From: Rubricoccus sp038746605
GTDB lineage: Bacteria; Bacteroidota; Rhodothermia; Rhodothermales; Rubricoccaceae
Reading direction: 5' to 3'
Assembly (NCBI GenBank): GCA_038746605.1
Contig: JBCDKM010000005.1
Location: 191,711-255,710 of the forward strand
DNA length: 64,000 nucleotides
The translations under genes and the position numbers were made by a program. Position 1 is the stretch's first letter. Each line of letters begins with the position of its first letter. The notes beneath the pieces are model-generated. The model was not told the DNA's origin. It saw only the letters and a program-made list of their open reading frames with translations, and ran no database searches. Shown here one piece after another: positions 50,400 to 58,855 of the stretch.

Positions 50400-51884
50400 A
50401 TGTACGACACCCTCCTCGCCGATACCTACGCGCTGCTCCCGATTCTCATCGTCGCGGGCGTTGGCATCGCTGTGATCTTGCTGGATGCGTTTCGGAACGA
50501 GAGTCCGTCCATCCCGCTTCTCGCCTGCCTCGGCCTCGGCGTAGCGTTCGCCCTGGAAGGCCTTCAACTGTTCGATTCCCAGGCAGTGTTCGCCGGGCAG
50601 ATGTACGCGGGCGGTGCGGCTTCCTTCGCGAACATGGTAGTCCTGTTGGGCGCCATCGGCTCCGTCGTTCTTTCCGTGCCGTACCTGAAGCGGATCGGGC
50701 ACAACTACGGCGAGGTGCACGGGCTCATTCTCTTCGCGACGGCGGGCATGATGACGCTCGCCAGCGCAGGGAGCCTCATCACGCTCTTCGTGGGGCTAGA
50801 AACGATGTCGGTTTGCCTCTACGTGCTGACCGGCCTCGTGCGCGAGGAGAAGGGCGCCAACGAGAGTGCTCTGAAGTACTTCCTCCTCGGCGCCTTCTCG
50901 ACGGGCTTCTTCCTCTACGGCATCGCGCTGCTCTACGGCGCGACGGGCACGATGCTCTTCTCTGAGATGGTGACGGGCCTCGCGGAGACCGAGCGGACCT
51001 GGCTCTTCACGGGCGGCGTGGCGCTCTTGCTGATCGGCTTCCTCTTTAAGGTCAGCGCCGTTCCCTTCCACATGTGGACGCCGGACGTGTACCAGGGCGC
51101 CCCGACGACGCTCACCGGGTTCATGAGCACGGCGAGCAAGGCGGCGGCATTCGCTGCGCTCGTCGTGGTCTTGGCGCGAGCGCTCCCGGCGGATCTCGTG
51201 CTCGGCGAGGCACAGCTCACCCTCGCTGCCATCGCGGCCGTCACGATGGTGGTGGGCAACGTGATCGCGTTGGCGCAGACCAACGTGAAGCGGATGCTCG
51301 CGTACTCCTCCATCGCCCACGCGGGCTACATCCTCGCGGGTCTAGCTGCAGGCACCGGCGACGGCTACGGCGGCGCGCTCTTCTACCTGCTGGCCTACAC
51401 CGTGATGAACGTCGGCGCGTTTGGCGTGTTGGCGGCGCTGGAATGGGACGGTGAGCAGGGGGCAGCTCAGGACCTCGACAGCCTCTCGGGCTCCGGCTAT
51501 CGGTACCCCGTACTCGGCGTCGCGATGGGGGTGTTTCTCTTCGCGTTGACGGGCTTCCCGCCTCTCGGAGGCTTCATCGGGAAGTACCTCGTGTTCGCAG
51601 CAGCGGTGGATGCGGGCCTGACGTGGCTGGCAGTGATCGGCGTGTTGGCGTCGGTGGTCTCGGCGTACTACTACCTCCGCATCCTCGTCGTGATGTGGAT
51701 GAAGACAGACGATGATCTCGCGGTCAACGCAAAGCCGTTGCTAGCGCTCAACCGCTCCACGGCGGCGGTCCTCTGTGTCTGCGCCGTGCTGCTGCTGATC
51801 CTCGGCGTGGTGCCCGGCGGGCTGATCGAGACGGCAGAGGGATACTTCGCCGGTAGCGACGCCGCCCTCAGCGCGTTGCGATAG
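50400..51884 (+). CDS. nuoN: NADH-quinone oxidoreductase subunit N
   Basis: 494 residues, ~14 TM helices. ETMSVCLYVLTGLVREEKGANESALKYFLLGAFSTGFFLYGIALLYGATG, the lysine helix LLIGFLFKVSAVPFHMWTPDVYQGAPTTLTGFMSTASKAAAF and LAQTNVKRMLAYSSIAHAGYILAG identify NuoN. ATG at 50400 (upstream ATG at 50361 would add 13 non-homologous residues). Separated from nuoM by nhaD and the pterin dehydratase gene. Confidence 0.95.
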   Translation: MYDTLLADTYALLPILIVAGVGIAVILLDAFRNESPSIPLLACLGLGVAFALEGLQLFDSQAVFAGQMYAGGAASFANMVVLLGAIGSVVLSVPYLKRIGHNYGEVHGLILFATAGMMTLASAGSLITLFVGLETMSVCLYVLTGLVREEKGANESALKYFLLGAFSTGFFLYGIALLYGATGTMLFSEMVTGLAETERTWLFTGGVALLLIGFLFKVSAVPFHMWTPDVYQGAPTTLTGFMSTASKAAAFAALVVVLARALPADLVLGEAQLTLAAIAAVTMVVGNVIALAQTNVKRMLAYSSIAHAGYILAGLAAGTGDGYGGALFYLLAYTVMNVGAFGVLAALEWDGEQGAAQDLDSLSGSGYRYPVLGVAMGVFLFALTGFPPLGGFIGKYLVFAAAVDAGLTWLAVIGVLASVVSAYYYLRILVVMWMKTDDDLAVNAKPLLALNRSTAAVLCVCAVLLLILGVVPGGLIETAEGYFAGSDAALSALR

Positions 51885-51890
51885 CTCGTC

Positions 51891-52427
51891 GTGACCGGCC
51901 TCCTCCGCGAGTATCTCCCGCACGCCCCGGACCTGGGGTTGTTCATCGCGCCGGAGATCCCGGAGTCCAAGCTTCGCGCGGCCCTGCGCGACTATGCCCC
52001 CGATGTCCCCGAGGCGGAGGTCCTCGCGCTCTACGACGCCACCCGCCTCGGGTCGGCCAAGGACGGGGCTGTCTTTCTCGCAGACCGGTTCGTCTTCCAG
52101 AACAACGACCTCCAGACGCCTCGTGCGGTCCGCTACGAGGACATCGTCGGCGTTCGCTCGAAGCGCCAGTTGCTCGGTGGGAGGCGTGTGGACGTGGAGA
52201 TCAACAGGGGGCGGGCGACCATCACCGAGACGCTCGATTTCTCTGCGCAGGGGGGAGCGGCGGAGTACGTGGAGCGGTTTCTCCACGAGGCCATGCTACG
52301 AGGCGCATCGGCAGCCCCTGTTTCGAGAACGGACCGAGCAACGGTGGAGGCGGCGCTCGCGCGTCTGGTGGCCTCCGGCGCTCTCACCGAGGCGGACCGA
52401 GCCGCGATGCTCGCGGTACTCGCGTAG
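51891..52427 (+). CDS. PH-like-domain protein with C-terminal SHOCT-like helix pair
   Basis: 178 residues. The central part (GAVFLADRFVFQNNDLQTPRAVRYEDIVGVRSKRQLLGGRRVDVEINRGRATITETLDF) resembles bacterial PH/YokE-like domains, which use a 'turn on / show residue in frame' beta pattern. The C-terminus (TVEAALARLVASGALTEADRAAMLAVLA) resembles a SHOCT-type short helical motif. Function unknown. GTG start 6 nt after the nuoN stop, so it may be the last gene of that operon. Confidence 0.5.
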   Translation: MTGLLREYLPHAPDLGLFIAPEIPESKLRAALRDYAPDVPEAEVLALYDATRLGSAKDGAVFLADRFVFQNNDLQTPRAVRYEDIVGVRSKRQLLGGRRVDVEINRGRATITETLDFSAQGGAAEYVERFLHEAMLRGASAAPVSRTDRATVEAALARLVASGALTEADRAAMLAVLA

Positions 52428-52514
52428 TCGTCGGGCAGTCCGTCGCGGATCCGGCTGCCCACGATGGCAACCGACCGCGAGTCGTGGCGTAGGGGGAGCA
52501 CGCCGCTCGCGATT

Positions 52515-53711
52515 ATGCACGTCAAGACCCTGGAGACCCGCACCTTTCTTATCCTCGTCGTCCTCGTGACGGCGGCGTTCGCCTGGTTGCTGGGGGGGTA
52601 CCTGTTGACCGTGTTCTGGGCGACGGTTCTCGCCATCGTTTTCGCGACGCCCTTCCGGTGGATTCGTAAGAGGCTCGGGGGGCGTGGGACCGCCGCGGCC
52701 CTCTTGACGCTCTTGATGATTCTCCTGCTGGTCGTCGCTCCATTGGTGGGGCTCGGCGCAGCAGTCACGACCGAGGCGGTCAGTGTCTACAGCGCCGTGG
52801 CCGAGGGCACCGTGGACCTGACCGAGCCCATCGCGCGGGCCGAGGAGTTCCTCCCTCGCCTGACGCGAATGGCGGAAGACTGGGGCGTCGATCTGAACAA
52901 CATCCGCGAGCGGGTTTCTAGCACCGCGCTCGCTGCGAGCCAGGCCGTGGCGACTGGGATCGTCAGCGTCGGGCAGCAGACGGCCCAGTTCATCCTTTTG
53001 CTGGCGGTCACGCTCTACCTGCTCTTTTTCTTTCTGCGGGACGGAGACCGACTGGTCGCGACGCTCGTCCGGGCGCTTCCCCTCGGGGACGTGCGCGAAC
53101 GTCGCCTCTTCTCGCGATTCGCGGCTGTCACCCGCGCGACGGTCAAGGGCTCGTTCATCGTCGCGGCGATCCAGGGCGCCATCGGAGGCGTCGCCTTCGC
53201 ACTCTTGGGCCTCGGGGCACCGATCCTTTGGGGCTCCATCATGGCGGTCTGCGCCCTGATCCCGGCTGTGGGGACGGCGCTCGTCTGGATCCCCGCTGTG
53301 GGCTATCTCCTCGCGACGGGCGCTTGGGTCAAGGCTCTCATCCTGATTGGCGTCGGCGCTGGCGTCATCGGAACCGTGGACAACGCACTGCGGCCCATCC
53401 TGGTCGGGCGCGATGCTGGGATGCCAGACTACATGATCCTGCTGACGACCCTCGCGGGGTTGGCGACGTTCGGGATCTCGGGCCTCGTGATCGGCCCGAT
53501 CATCGGTGGCCTGTTCATGACCGTCTGGGACATCTTCACCGAGGAGTTCGGCCCGCGCGACGACCCGGGGGCTACCGTGGAGACGGAGGTGGTCCGAGAG
53601 GTCGGCGAAACACCTGGAGCCGAAAGCGTGTCGCCTCAGACGGAGGTGCTGCCGGATCACGAGCCTGGTGCTCCCGTCGTCGCGGAGCCTGAGGAAGCCC
53701 GGGCCTCGTGA
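52515..53711 (+). CDS. AI-2E-family (PerM/TqsA-type) membrane transporter
   Basis: About 8 TM helices in the order typical of the family. TLYLLFFFLRDGDRLVATLV, the long helical stretch with FSRFAAVTRATVKGSFIVAAIQGAIGGVAFALLGLGAPILWGSIMAVCALIPAVGTALVW, and DNALRPILVGRDAGMPDYMILLTTLAGLATFGISGLVIGPIIGGLFMTVWDIF are diagnostic. Members export signals or exchange Na+/H+; substrate not predictable. The ~50-residue acidic tail is extra. ATG at 52515 (KTLETRTFLI) fits the family start; an ATG at 52464 in the same frame adds 17 residues. Overlaps the next gene by 4 nt. Confidence 0.85.
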   Translation: MHVKTLETRTFLILVVLVTAAFAWLLGGYLLTVFWATVLAIVFATPFRWIRKRLGGRGTAAALLTLLMILLLVVAPLVGLGAAVTTEAVSVYSAVAEGTVDLTEPIARAEEFLPRLTRMAEDWGVDLNNIRERVSSTALAASQAVATGIVSVGQQTAQFILLLAVTLYLLFFFLRDGDRLVATLVRALPLGDVRERRLFSRFAAVTRATVKGSFIVAAIQGAIGGVAFALLGLGAPILWGSIMAVCALIPAVGTALVWIPAVGYLLATGAWVKALILIGVGAGVIGTVDNALRPILVGRDAGMPDYMILLTTLAGLATFGISGLVIGPIIGGLFMTVWDIFTEEFGPRDDPGATVETEVVREVGETPGAESVSPQTEVLPDHEPGAPVVAEPEEARAS

Positions 53712-53989
53712 CGAAGGCTGAGTTCCTCGCCGAGATGGTGTTCGCGATCAAAGGGCGCGGGCCTGTCGTCGGGGGACAACTGGTGTCCGGTGGCTTTGAG
53801 GTCGGGGACGAACTGTGCTCCCTGCCGGGACCGCGATTTCGAATCACTGGGATCGAAACAGGTCGCAAGGTCAGCTCCCCAACAGGCGAGTTCGTCGGTC
53901 TGCTGCTCTGGGCGTCCGAGCCAGAAAACGTGAAGTCAGCGATTGAGCCTGGACAACGCCTCCAGATCCAGTCTCCCGAGAGCCACTAA
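53708..53989 (+). CDS. stand-alone EF-Tu domain-2-like protein
   Basis: 93 residues. The pattern MVFAIKGRGPVVGGQLVSGGFEVGDEL...FRITGIETGRKVSS...GEFVGLLLWASEPENVKSAIEPGQRLQ follows beta-barrel domain 2 of translational GTPases (VFSI.GRGTVV.GRV..G...VGD.V...I..IE..RK......G..VGLLL.G....DV..GQVL), without any GTPase domain. GTG start overlaps the AI-2E gene (GTGA). Function unknown; possibilities include RNA/tRNA-end binding or a structural role. Confidence 0.6.
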   Translation: MTKAEFLAEMVFAIKGRGPVVGGQLVSGGFEVGDELCSLPGPRFRITGIETGRKVSSPTGEFVGLLLWASEPENVKSAIEPGQRLQIQSPESH

Positions 53990-53998
53990 CAACATCGC

Positions 53999-54033
53999 CC
54001 GCCTCGGGACCCTCGCGGGGAGAGCCGAGGCGG
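53999..54033. repeat. palindromic CCGAGGCGG pair, long form
   Basis: Arms 53999-54007 and 54025-54033, 17-nt spacer with an inner CCCTCGCGGGG stem. Between convergent stop codons at 53989 and 54057. Confidence 0.9.
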
Positions 54034-54056
54034 GCGCAGTCAGCGGGGGAGAGGCG

Positions 54057-54536
54057 TCAGCCCTCCGCGATGGAGACCGACTCCAGCGGGTCGCCCTGGC
54101 GGATCTGGTCCACCACGTCCATCCCGCCGGTCACGCGGCCGAAGACCGTGTGGCGACCGTCGAGGTGAGGCTGCGGGGCGAAGGTGATGAAGAACTGGCT
54201 GCCGTTCGTGTTCGGCCCCGCGTTCGCCATCGAGATGACGCCGCGCTCGTGGCGGTTCGGGTTGCCTGCGAACTCGTCCTCGAAACGGTAGCCCGGTCCG
54301 CCTCGGCCGCTCGCAGTGGGGTCGCCGCCTTGGAGCATGAAGCCCGGGATGACGCGGTGGAAGACGGTGCCGTCGTAGAAGCCCTCCTTCGCGAGGAAGA
54401 CGAAGTTGTTGACCGTGCGGGGCGCGTGTGCGGCATCGAGCGTGAGCTCGATGGCACCCTTGTTGGTCGTGAGCGTCGCGACGTAGCCCTGGGAGGGATC
54501 GATCTGCATCTCGGGCGGGGCGTCGTACTGCTGCAT
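54057..54536 (-). CDS. cyclophilin-type peptidyl-prolyl cis-trans isomerase
   Basis: 159 residues covering the full cyclophilin fold: FVFLAKEGFYDGTVFHRVIPGFMLQGGDPTASGRGGPGYRFEDEF, ISMANAGPNTNGSQFFITFAPQPHLDGRHTVFGRVTGGMDVVDQI. Active-site residues FHR, QGGD and NGSQFFI are intact. No signal peptide, so cytoplasmic. A solitary gene between convergent and same-strand neighbours. Confidence 0.94.
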   Translation of the reverse strand: MQQYDAPPEMQIDPSQGYVATLTTNKGAIELTLDAAHAPRTVNNFVFLAKEGFYDGTVFHRVIPGFMLQGGDPTASGRGGPGYRFEDEFAGNPNRHERGVISMANAGPNTNGSQFFITFAPQPHLDGRHTVFGRVTGGMDVVDQIRQGDPLESVSIAEG

Positions 54537-54577
54537 GTCGGAAGGGGTTGGAAATGGGAGGGAAGCAGAGAACGAGG

Positions 54578-56380
54578 CTACACCGCGAGGGTTCGCGCTT
54601 CGTCTGCTTCGGTGTCCGCGTCGCTGCGGAACTGGAGCGCTGCGAGCCGGGCGTAGACACCGCCCCGCGCAACCAACTCCTCGTGCGTGCCGATGTCCAC
54701 GATGCGGCCTTGGTCCAGGACGACGATCCGGTCAGCGTCGCGGACGGTGGCGAGGCGGTGCGCGATGACGAACGTGGTGCGACCCTCCATGAGGTGCGCG
54801 AGGGCTTCTTGAACGGCGGCTTCGCTCTCGGCGTCGAGCGCGCTCGTGGCCTCGTCGAGGAGGAGAATCGGCGGGTCTTTCAGGAGCGCACGCGCGATGG
54901 CGACGCGCTGGCGCTGCCCGCCGGAGAGTGTCACGCCCCGCTCGCCGACCTGCGTCTGATATCCGTCGGTCGTCTCCAGAATGAACGTGTGGGCGTTCGC
55001 CGCACGTGCTGCGGCTTCGATGTCGTCCATCGTCGCGCCGAGGCGGCCGTAGCGGATGTTGTCCGCCAGCGAGACGCCAAAGAGTTCCACGTCCTGCGCG
55101 ACGAGGGAGACCGCCTCGCGGACGCTCTCGACCGAGGCGTCGCGTACGTCCACGCCGTCGATGCGGACGGTGCCGTGGTCCGGGTCGTAGAAGCGCGGGA
55201 TGAGGTTGAGGAGCGTCGTCTTGCCCGCGCCGCTGGGGCCGACGAGCGCGATGGTCTCGCCCGGTGCCACGTCCAACGAGACGCCGTCCAGGATGCGGCG
55301 ACCCTTCTCGTAGCTGAAGGTCACGTCCTCGAAGGTCACGCGACCCCGGACTGTCGAGAGCGGCCTCGCGCCTGGGACGGATTCAATCTCGGGCTGTGTG
55401 TCGAGCAACTCGAAGAGTCGCTCACTCGCACCGGCTGCGCTGTTGAACGATGCGTAGAGGCGGCTCGCGCCGCTGACCGCCCGCGCGATGTTGAGCGCGT
55501 ACACGATGAACGCGACGAGGTCGCCTGCTGTGAGCCGGTCGGCGAGGACCTCGCGCCCACCGAACCAGAAGATGACGACCAGCGCCACGAAGAACAGGAA
55601 CCCGACGCCGCCCCAGAAGACCGCGACCACGACGGCGCGCTTCCGAGCGGTCCCGAAGAGGGCTTCCACGGCGTCGCCGTACCGGCCGGTCTCGAACGCC
55701 TCGCGGGCGAATGCCTTCACAACGCGAATGCTCGCGATGGCTTCTTCCGCGATGGCGGTCGTGTCGGCCAGTTGATCCTGGATCTCGCGCGAGAGCTTCC
55801 GCACGATCTGCCCGAAGTACCGGCTCGCGATTGCGATGAGCGGCACCACGATCAGGATGACGACCGTCAGACGCCAGTTCAGCACCAGCATCAGCGCCAG
55901 CGAGCCCACCAGCGTAAGCGACAACTGGAGCGCCATCGCGAGGTCGTCCGTGGCGGTGGTCTGCACGCGGCCGACGTCGTTGGTGAGGCGGCTCGTGATC
56001 TCGCCGGTGCGTGTCTGCGAGAAGTAGCGCAGCCCGAGACGGTGGAGGTGGTCGTACACCCGCCGTCGTAGATCGGTGACGACGCGCTCACCCGTCCACT
56101 CCATCAGGTAGCGACCAAACGAGCCGATCACGGCCTGGACGAGGAACAGCGCGAGGAGACCGAGCGCGAGTTGATCGAGCAGCGCGCGGTTCTGGTCGGT
56201 GAACACCGCATCCAGCAAGCCCTTGAGCCCGAGCGGGACCACGAGGCCGATGGCGGCGGAGACGAGCGTGAGCCCAATGGCGAGGGCGAGTCGGCCCTTG
56301 TACGGCGCTGCAAACGAGAGAATGCGACGCAGCGTGACCGCCAGCGGGGCGGAGGGTGTCGGGGTGTCCTTGGTTTCCAT
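54578..56380 (-). CDS. MsbA-type ABC exporter (TMD-NBD half transporter)
   Basis: 600 residues: six-TM exporter domain (1-310) followed by an NBD with Walker A GPSGAGKTTLL, Q-loop, signature LSGGQRQRVAIARAL, Walker B PILLLDEATSALD and H-loop FVIAHRLATV. Resembles MsbA and lipid/drug exporters; functions as a homodimer. A single CCGAGGCGG is embedded at 55038. The frame extends to 56422, but ATG 56380 (METKDTPTP) is the sensible start. Confidence 0.92.
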   Translation of the reverse strand: METKDTPTPSAPLAVTLRRILSFAAPYKGRLALAIGLTLVSAAIGLVVPLGLKGLLDAVFTDQNRALLDQLALGLLALFLVQAVIGSFGRYLMEWTGERVVTDLRRRVYDHLHRLGLRYFSQTRTGEITSRLTNDVGRVQTTATDDLAMALQLSLTLVGSLALMLVLNWRLTVVILIVVPLIAIASRYFGQIVRKLSREIQDQLADTTAIAEEAIASIRVVKAFAREAFETGRYGDAVEALFGTARKRAVVVAVFWGGVGFLFFVALVVIFWFGGREVLADRLTAGDLVAFIVYALNIARAVSGASRLYASFNSAAGASERLFELLDTQPEIESVPGARPLSTVRGRVTFEDVTFSYEKGRRILDGVSLDVAPGETIALVGPSGAGKTTLLNLIPRFYDPDHGTVRIDGVDVRDASVESVREAVSLVAQDVELFGVSLADNIRYGRLGATMDDIEAAARAANAHTFILETTDGYQTQVGERGVTLSGGQRQRVAIARALLKDPPILLLDEATSALDAESEAAVQEALAHLMEGRTTFVIAHRLATVRDADRIVVLDQGRIVDIGTHEELVARGGVYARLAALQFRSDADTEADEARTLAV

Positions 56381-56557
56381 GCGGCAGGCTACGGCCGGTC
56401 GCGGCCCGGGTTCTGCCGTCACTGCACCTCCACCCGACAGCCTGCGAGTCGTGACGACAGACCGTCGGAGCTAACGCCTTAAACCCTGCCGCCCTGGCGC
56501 GATCCAACGACCTGGAATGGTGTTCGTGCTGCCGCACATGTATTCTCGCCCCACGCC

Positions 56558-57181
56558 ATGAGCCGCCTTACGTCTCCCGACCGCACCCGCCAGCGCCGCC
56601 GACGCGTCCGGTTCCGCGCGCTTCGGCAATCCGTTCGAGGTCTGCGTGGGCAGATGCTTCGGACCCGCGTCCTCGCCACTCTGGCCGTTTTCGCGGTCGC
56701 AGCAGGGTGGGGGCTCCACTCGGTCCAGCCTGAAGCCGTAGTCCCCGAGCCTGTCGTGGCAGTCGCTGAGCCCGTCGACCTCGGCACGGGTATGGCCGGG
56801 GTCACGGTAGACTCTGCCGAGGTGCCGGAGCCTGCCCCGATGCCCGAGCCCGCCCGCCAAGGCACCGAGGCGGGCGAACTCATCCAATCGGGCGAGGCGA
56901 GCTACTACGGCCGTGAACTCGCAGGCAACCCCACCGCCAGCGGCGAGCGTTTCGACCCGAACGGCCTCACGGCGGCACACCGAACACTCCCGCTCGGCTC
57001 GCGTCTCCGCGTGACCAACTCGTCCACGGGGGAGAGTGTCATCGTGCGCGTCAACGACCGGGGACCGTTCACCGGGCATCGCGTGTTGGACGTGTCCGAG
57101 CGCGCCGCTCGGGAACTGGGGATGCTCCGTGCCGGGACGGCCCGCGTGGATCTTGAGTTGCTCCCGAGGAAGCGCGGCTAG
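56558..57181 (+). CDS. RlpA-family septal ring lytic transglycosylase
   Basis: A membrane anchor (LRTRVLATLAVFAVAAGWGLHSV, residues 34-56) and a Pro/Glu-rich spacer lead to the RlpA double-psi beta-barrel: GEASYYGRELAGNPTASGERFDPNGLTAAHRTLPLGSRLRVTNSSTGESVIVRVNDRGPFTGHRVLDVSERAARELGM. Likely cleaves naked glycan at the septum. An imperfect CCGAGGCGG palindrome (56854-56873) encodes ARQGTEAGE in the spacer. The stop overlaps the end of the convergent kinase gene by 4 nt. Confidence 0.88.
   Translation: MSRLTSPDRTRQRRRRVRFRALRQSVRGLRGQMLRTRVLATLAVFAVAAGWGLHSVQPEAVVPEPVVAVAEPVDLGTGMAGVTVDSAEVPEPAPMPEPARQGTEAGELIQSGEASYYGRELAGNPTASGERFDPNGLTAAHRTLPLGSRLRVTNSSTGESVIVRVNDRGPFTGHRVLDVSERAARELGMLRAGTARVDLELLPRKRG
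56854..56873. repeat. palindromic CCGAGGCGG pair inside a coding region, imperfect left arm
   Basis: Right arm 56865-56873 perfect, left arm CCGCCAAGG 56854-56862; located in the linker of RlpA. Confidence 0.7.
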
Positions 57182-58659
57182 GCGAGGCCTCGCAACACAC
57201 GGTCCAGCGCGTCGGCGTCGAACGGCTTGCGGACGACCGCCGCGACAGTGTCCGTGTCCACCTCGGGGTCTGTGTCGCCTGTGAGGAGGACCACCGGCAT
57301 CGCGTCCTCGCGCTGGTGGATGCGCGCCGCGAGTTCGCGCCCGCTCATTTCCGGCATCGAGAGATCCGTCACGACACAATCGAACGCGCTGGTAGAGAGC
57401 GTTGAGAGTGCTTCCAGCCCGCCATGGACAGCCGTGACGCTGTGCCCCCGAAGGGTGAGCAGCTTCGACGTGATCGTACGGACCATCGGTTCGTCGTCCA
57501 CGATCAACAACCGCAGTCCCCGTCCTCCAGAGGTTGTGGGGCGTGCGACAGCGCGAGAGGGGCGAGCGTTCACCGGAGCGTTGGGCGCGAAAGGAAAAAC
57601 GAGTCGGAAGGTGGAGCCTTGTCCGGGCTCGCTCTCGACCTCGATCCGCCCGTTGTGCTCCTGCACGATGCCCTGTGCCACAGCCAGCCCCATGCCCGTG
57701 CCGTTGGTGCCCTTCGTGGTGTAGAGCGGGTCGAAGATTCGTTTCAAGACGCGGCCTGTCATTCCGACCCCTGAGTCCGCAACTTCTACGACGGCCGCGT
57801 TCCGGTCTTGGTCGCGGCGCGTGCAAACGGAGATCGAGCCGCCCGCCGGCATCGCCTGGACCGCGTTGAGCACGAGGTTGACCATCACCTCACGAAGCTC
57901 CGCCGGATAGCCCTCGATGGGGGGGACGGGCGCGAGGTCAGCGTCGAGTTCGATGGCGATGCCCTGACGGCGTGGCTCGTTGTACCAGTACGGCCGCGTC
58001 AGCGTCACCACTTCGCCGACGAGTGTCGCGACGTTCACCGTCTCGACCGCCTCGCGCTTCTCGTGGCGCAGGTACGCCTGGATCTTCTTGACCAGCTTCG
58101 CGCCGTCCTTCGCCGCGCGCGTCACGGCACTCACCGATTCTGAAAGGGCCGCATCGGTCGCCCTCGCAAACCCGCTTCGAAGCAGCTCCGCGTGTCCCAG
58201 AATCGTGGTGAGGAGATTGTTGAAGTCGTGAGCCATCCCCATCGCCATCTGCCCGACGACCTCCATCCGACGCCGTCGCGTCTGCTCGCGTGCCCATGAG
58301 ACGGGCTCGCGAAGCACCTCGCCCGTGATCAGCACCGGGCAGCGACCGCCCGAGGCTTCGCCGAGGCGGATGGGGTGGAAGTGGAGCAACACCGGCGTCG
58401 GCTCGTCATCGTCTACCTGAACGAGGAACACCTGATGGGAGACGAGGTGGCCGCGCCCGGCCTCCGACGCATACTCCCGCGCGAATCGGGCATCGTCTTC
58501 TGGAAGCCGCGCCCAGAAGTCTCCGTGTCCGAAGGTTTTGTCCCATGCCTCGTTCGTCTCGCCGACCGTCTGGTTGGCTCGAAGGGTCGCCGTCAGGAGA
58601 TCGGCGGCGATAAGCAGTGGAGAACTGACCGGAGGGGTGGTGGCAACCTCCATGTGCAC
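57178..58659 (-). CDS. hybrid histidine kinase (PAS-like, HisKA, HATPase, receiver)
   Basis: 493 residues: a PAS-like N-terminus (about 20-115), H-box with His144 (GMAHDFNNLL), N-box NLVLNAVQAM (261-270), G1 DSGVGM, F-box DPLYTTKG, G2 GTGMGLAVAQGI, and a C-terminal receiver with phospho-acceptor Asp432 (VVTDLSMPEMSG) and Lys478 (VVRKPF). No TM helix: a cytosolic sensor. No output domain or cognate regulator gene is adjacent, so the phosphoryl group must go to an HPt or a distant regulator. ATG at 58659 or 58653. Confidence 0.9.
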   Translation of the reverse strand: MHMEVATTPPVSSPLLIAADLLTATLRANQTVGETNEAWDKTFGHGDFWARLPEDDARFAREYASEAGRGHLVSHQVFLVQVDDDEPTPVLLHFHPIRLGEASGGRCPVLITGEVLREPVSWAREQTRRRRMEVVGQMAMGMAHDFNNLLTTILGHAELLRSGFARATDAALSESVSAVTRAAKDGAKLVKKIQAYLRHEKREAVETVNVATLVGEVVTLTRPYWYNEPRRQGIAIELDADLAPVPPIEGYPAELREVMVNLVLNAVQAMPAGGSISVCTRRDQDRNAAVVEVADSGVGMTGRVLKRIFDPLYTTKGTNGTGMGLAVAQGIVQEHNGRIEVESEPGQGSTFRLVFPFAPNAPVNARPSRAVARPTTSGGRGLRLLIVDDEPMVRTITSKLLTLRGHSVTAVHGGLEALSTLSTSAFDCVVTDLSMPEMSGRELAARIHQREDAMPVVLLTGDTDPEVDTDTVAAVVRKPFDADALDRVLRGLA

Positions 58660-58855
58660 CGGGGAAGACGCAGCGGAGGATACTACGTCGGCTGTGGGAC
58701 CGCTCGAGGGTATCGGCAGGAAGTGTCGGATCTTTCGTGACCTCCGTCGTCTTCACACGACGTAGGGTGGTAGAGATGGGCTCGCCTCGTCGGGAGTTCG
58801 CTTGACGGACGCGCAGTGTGCGGGCACCTTCAAGCCTCCTGCTTTTGCACTCCCC

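Noticed and set aside
1396..54033. Palindromic repeats as a CRISPR array or as insertion sequences
   Set aside because: Copies are scattered singly between genes with no regular spacers; no transposase, no target-site duplication and no cas genes are visible.
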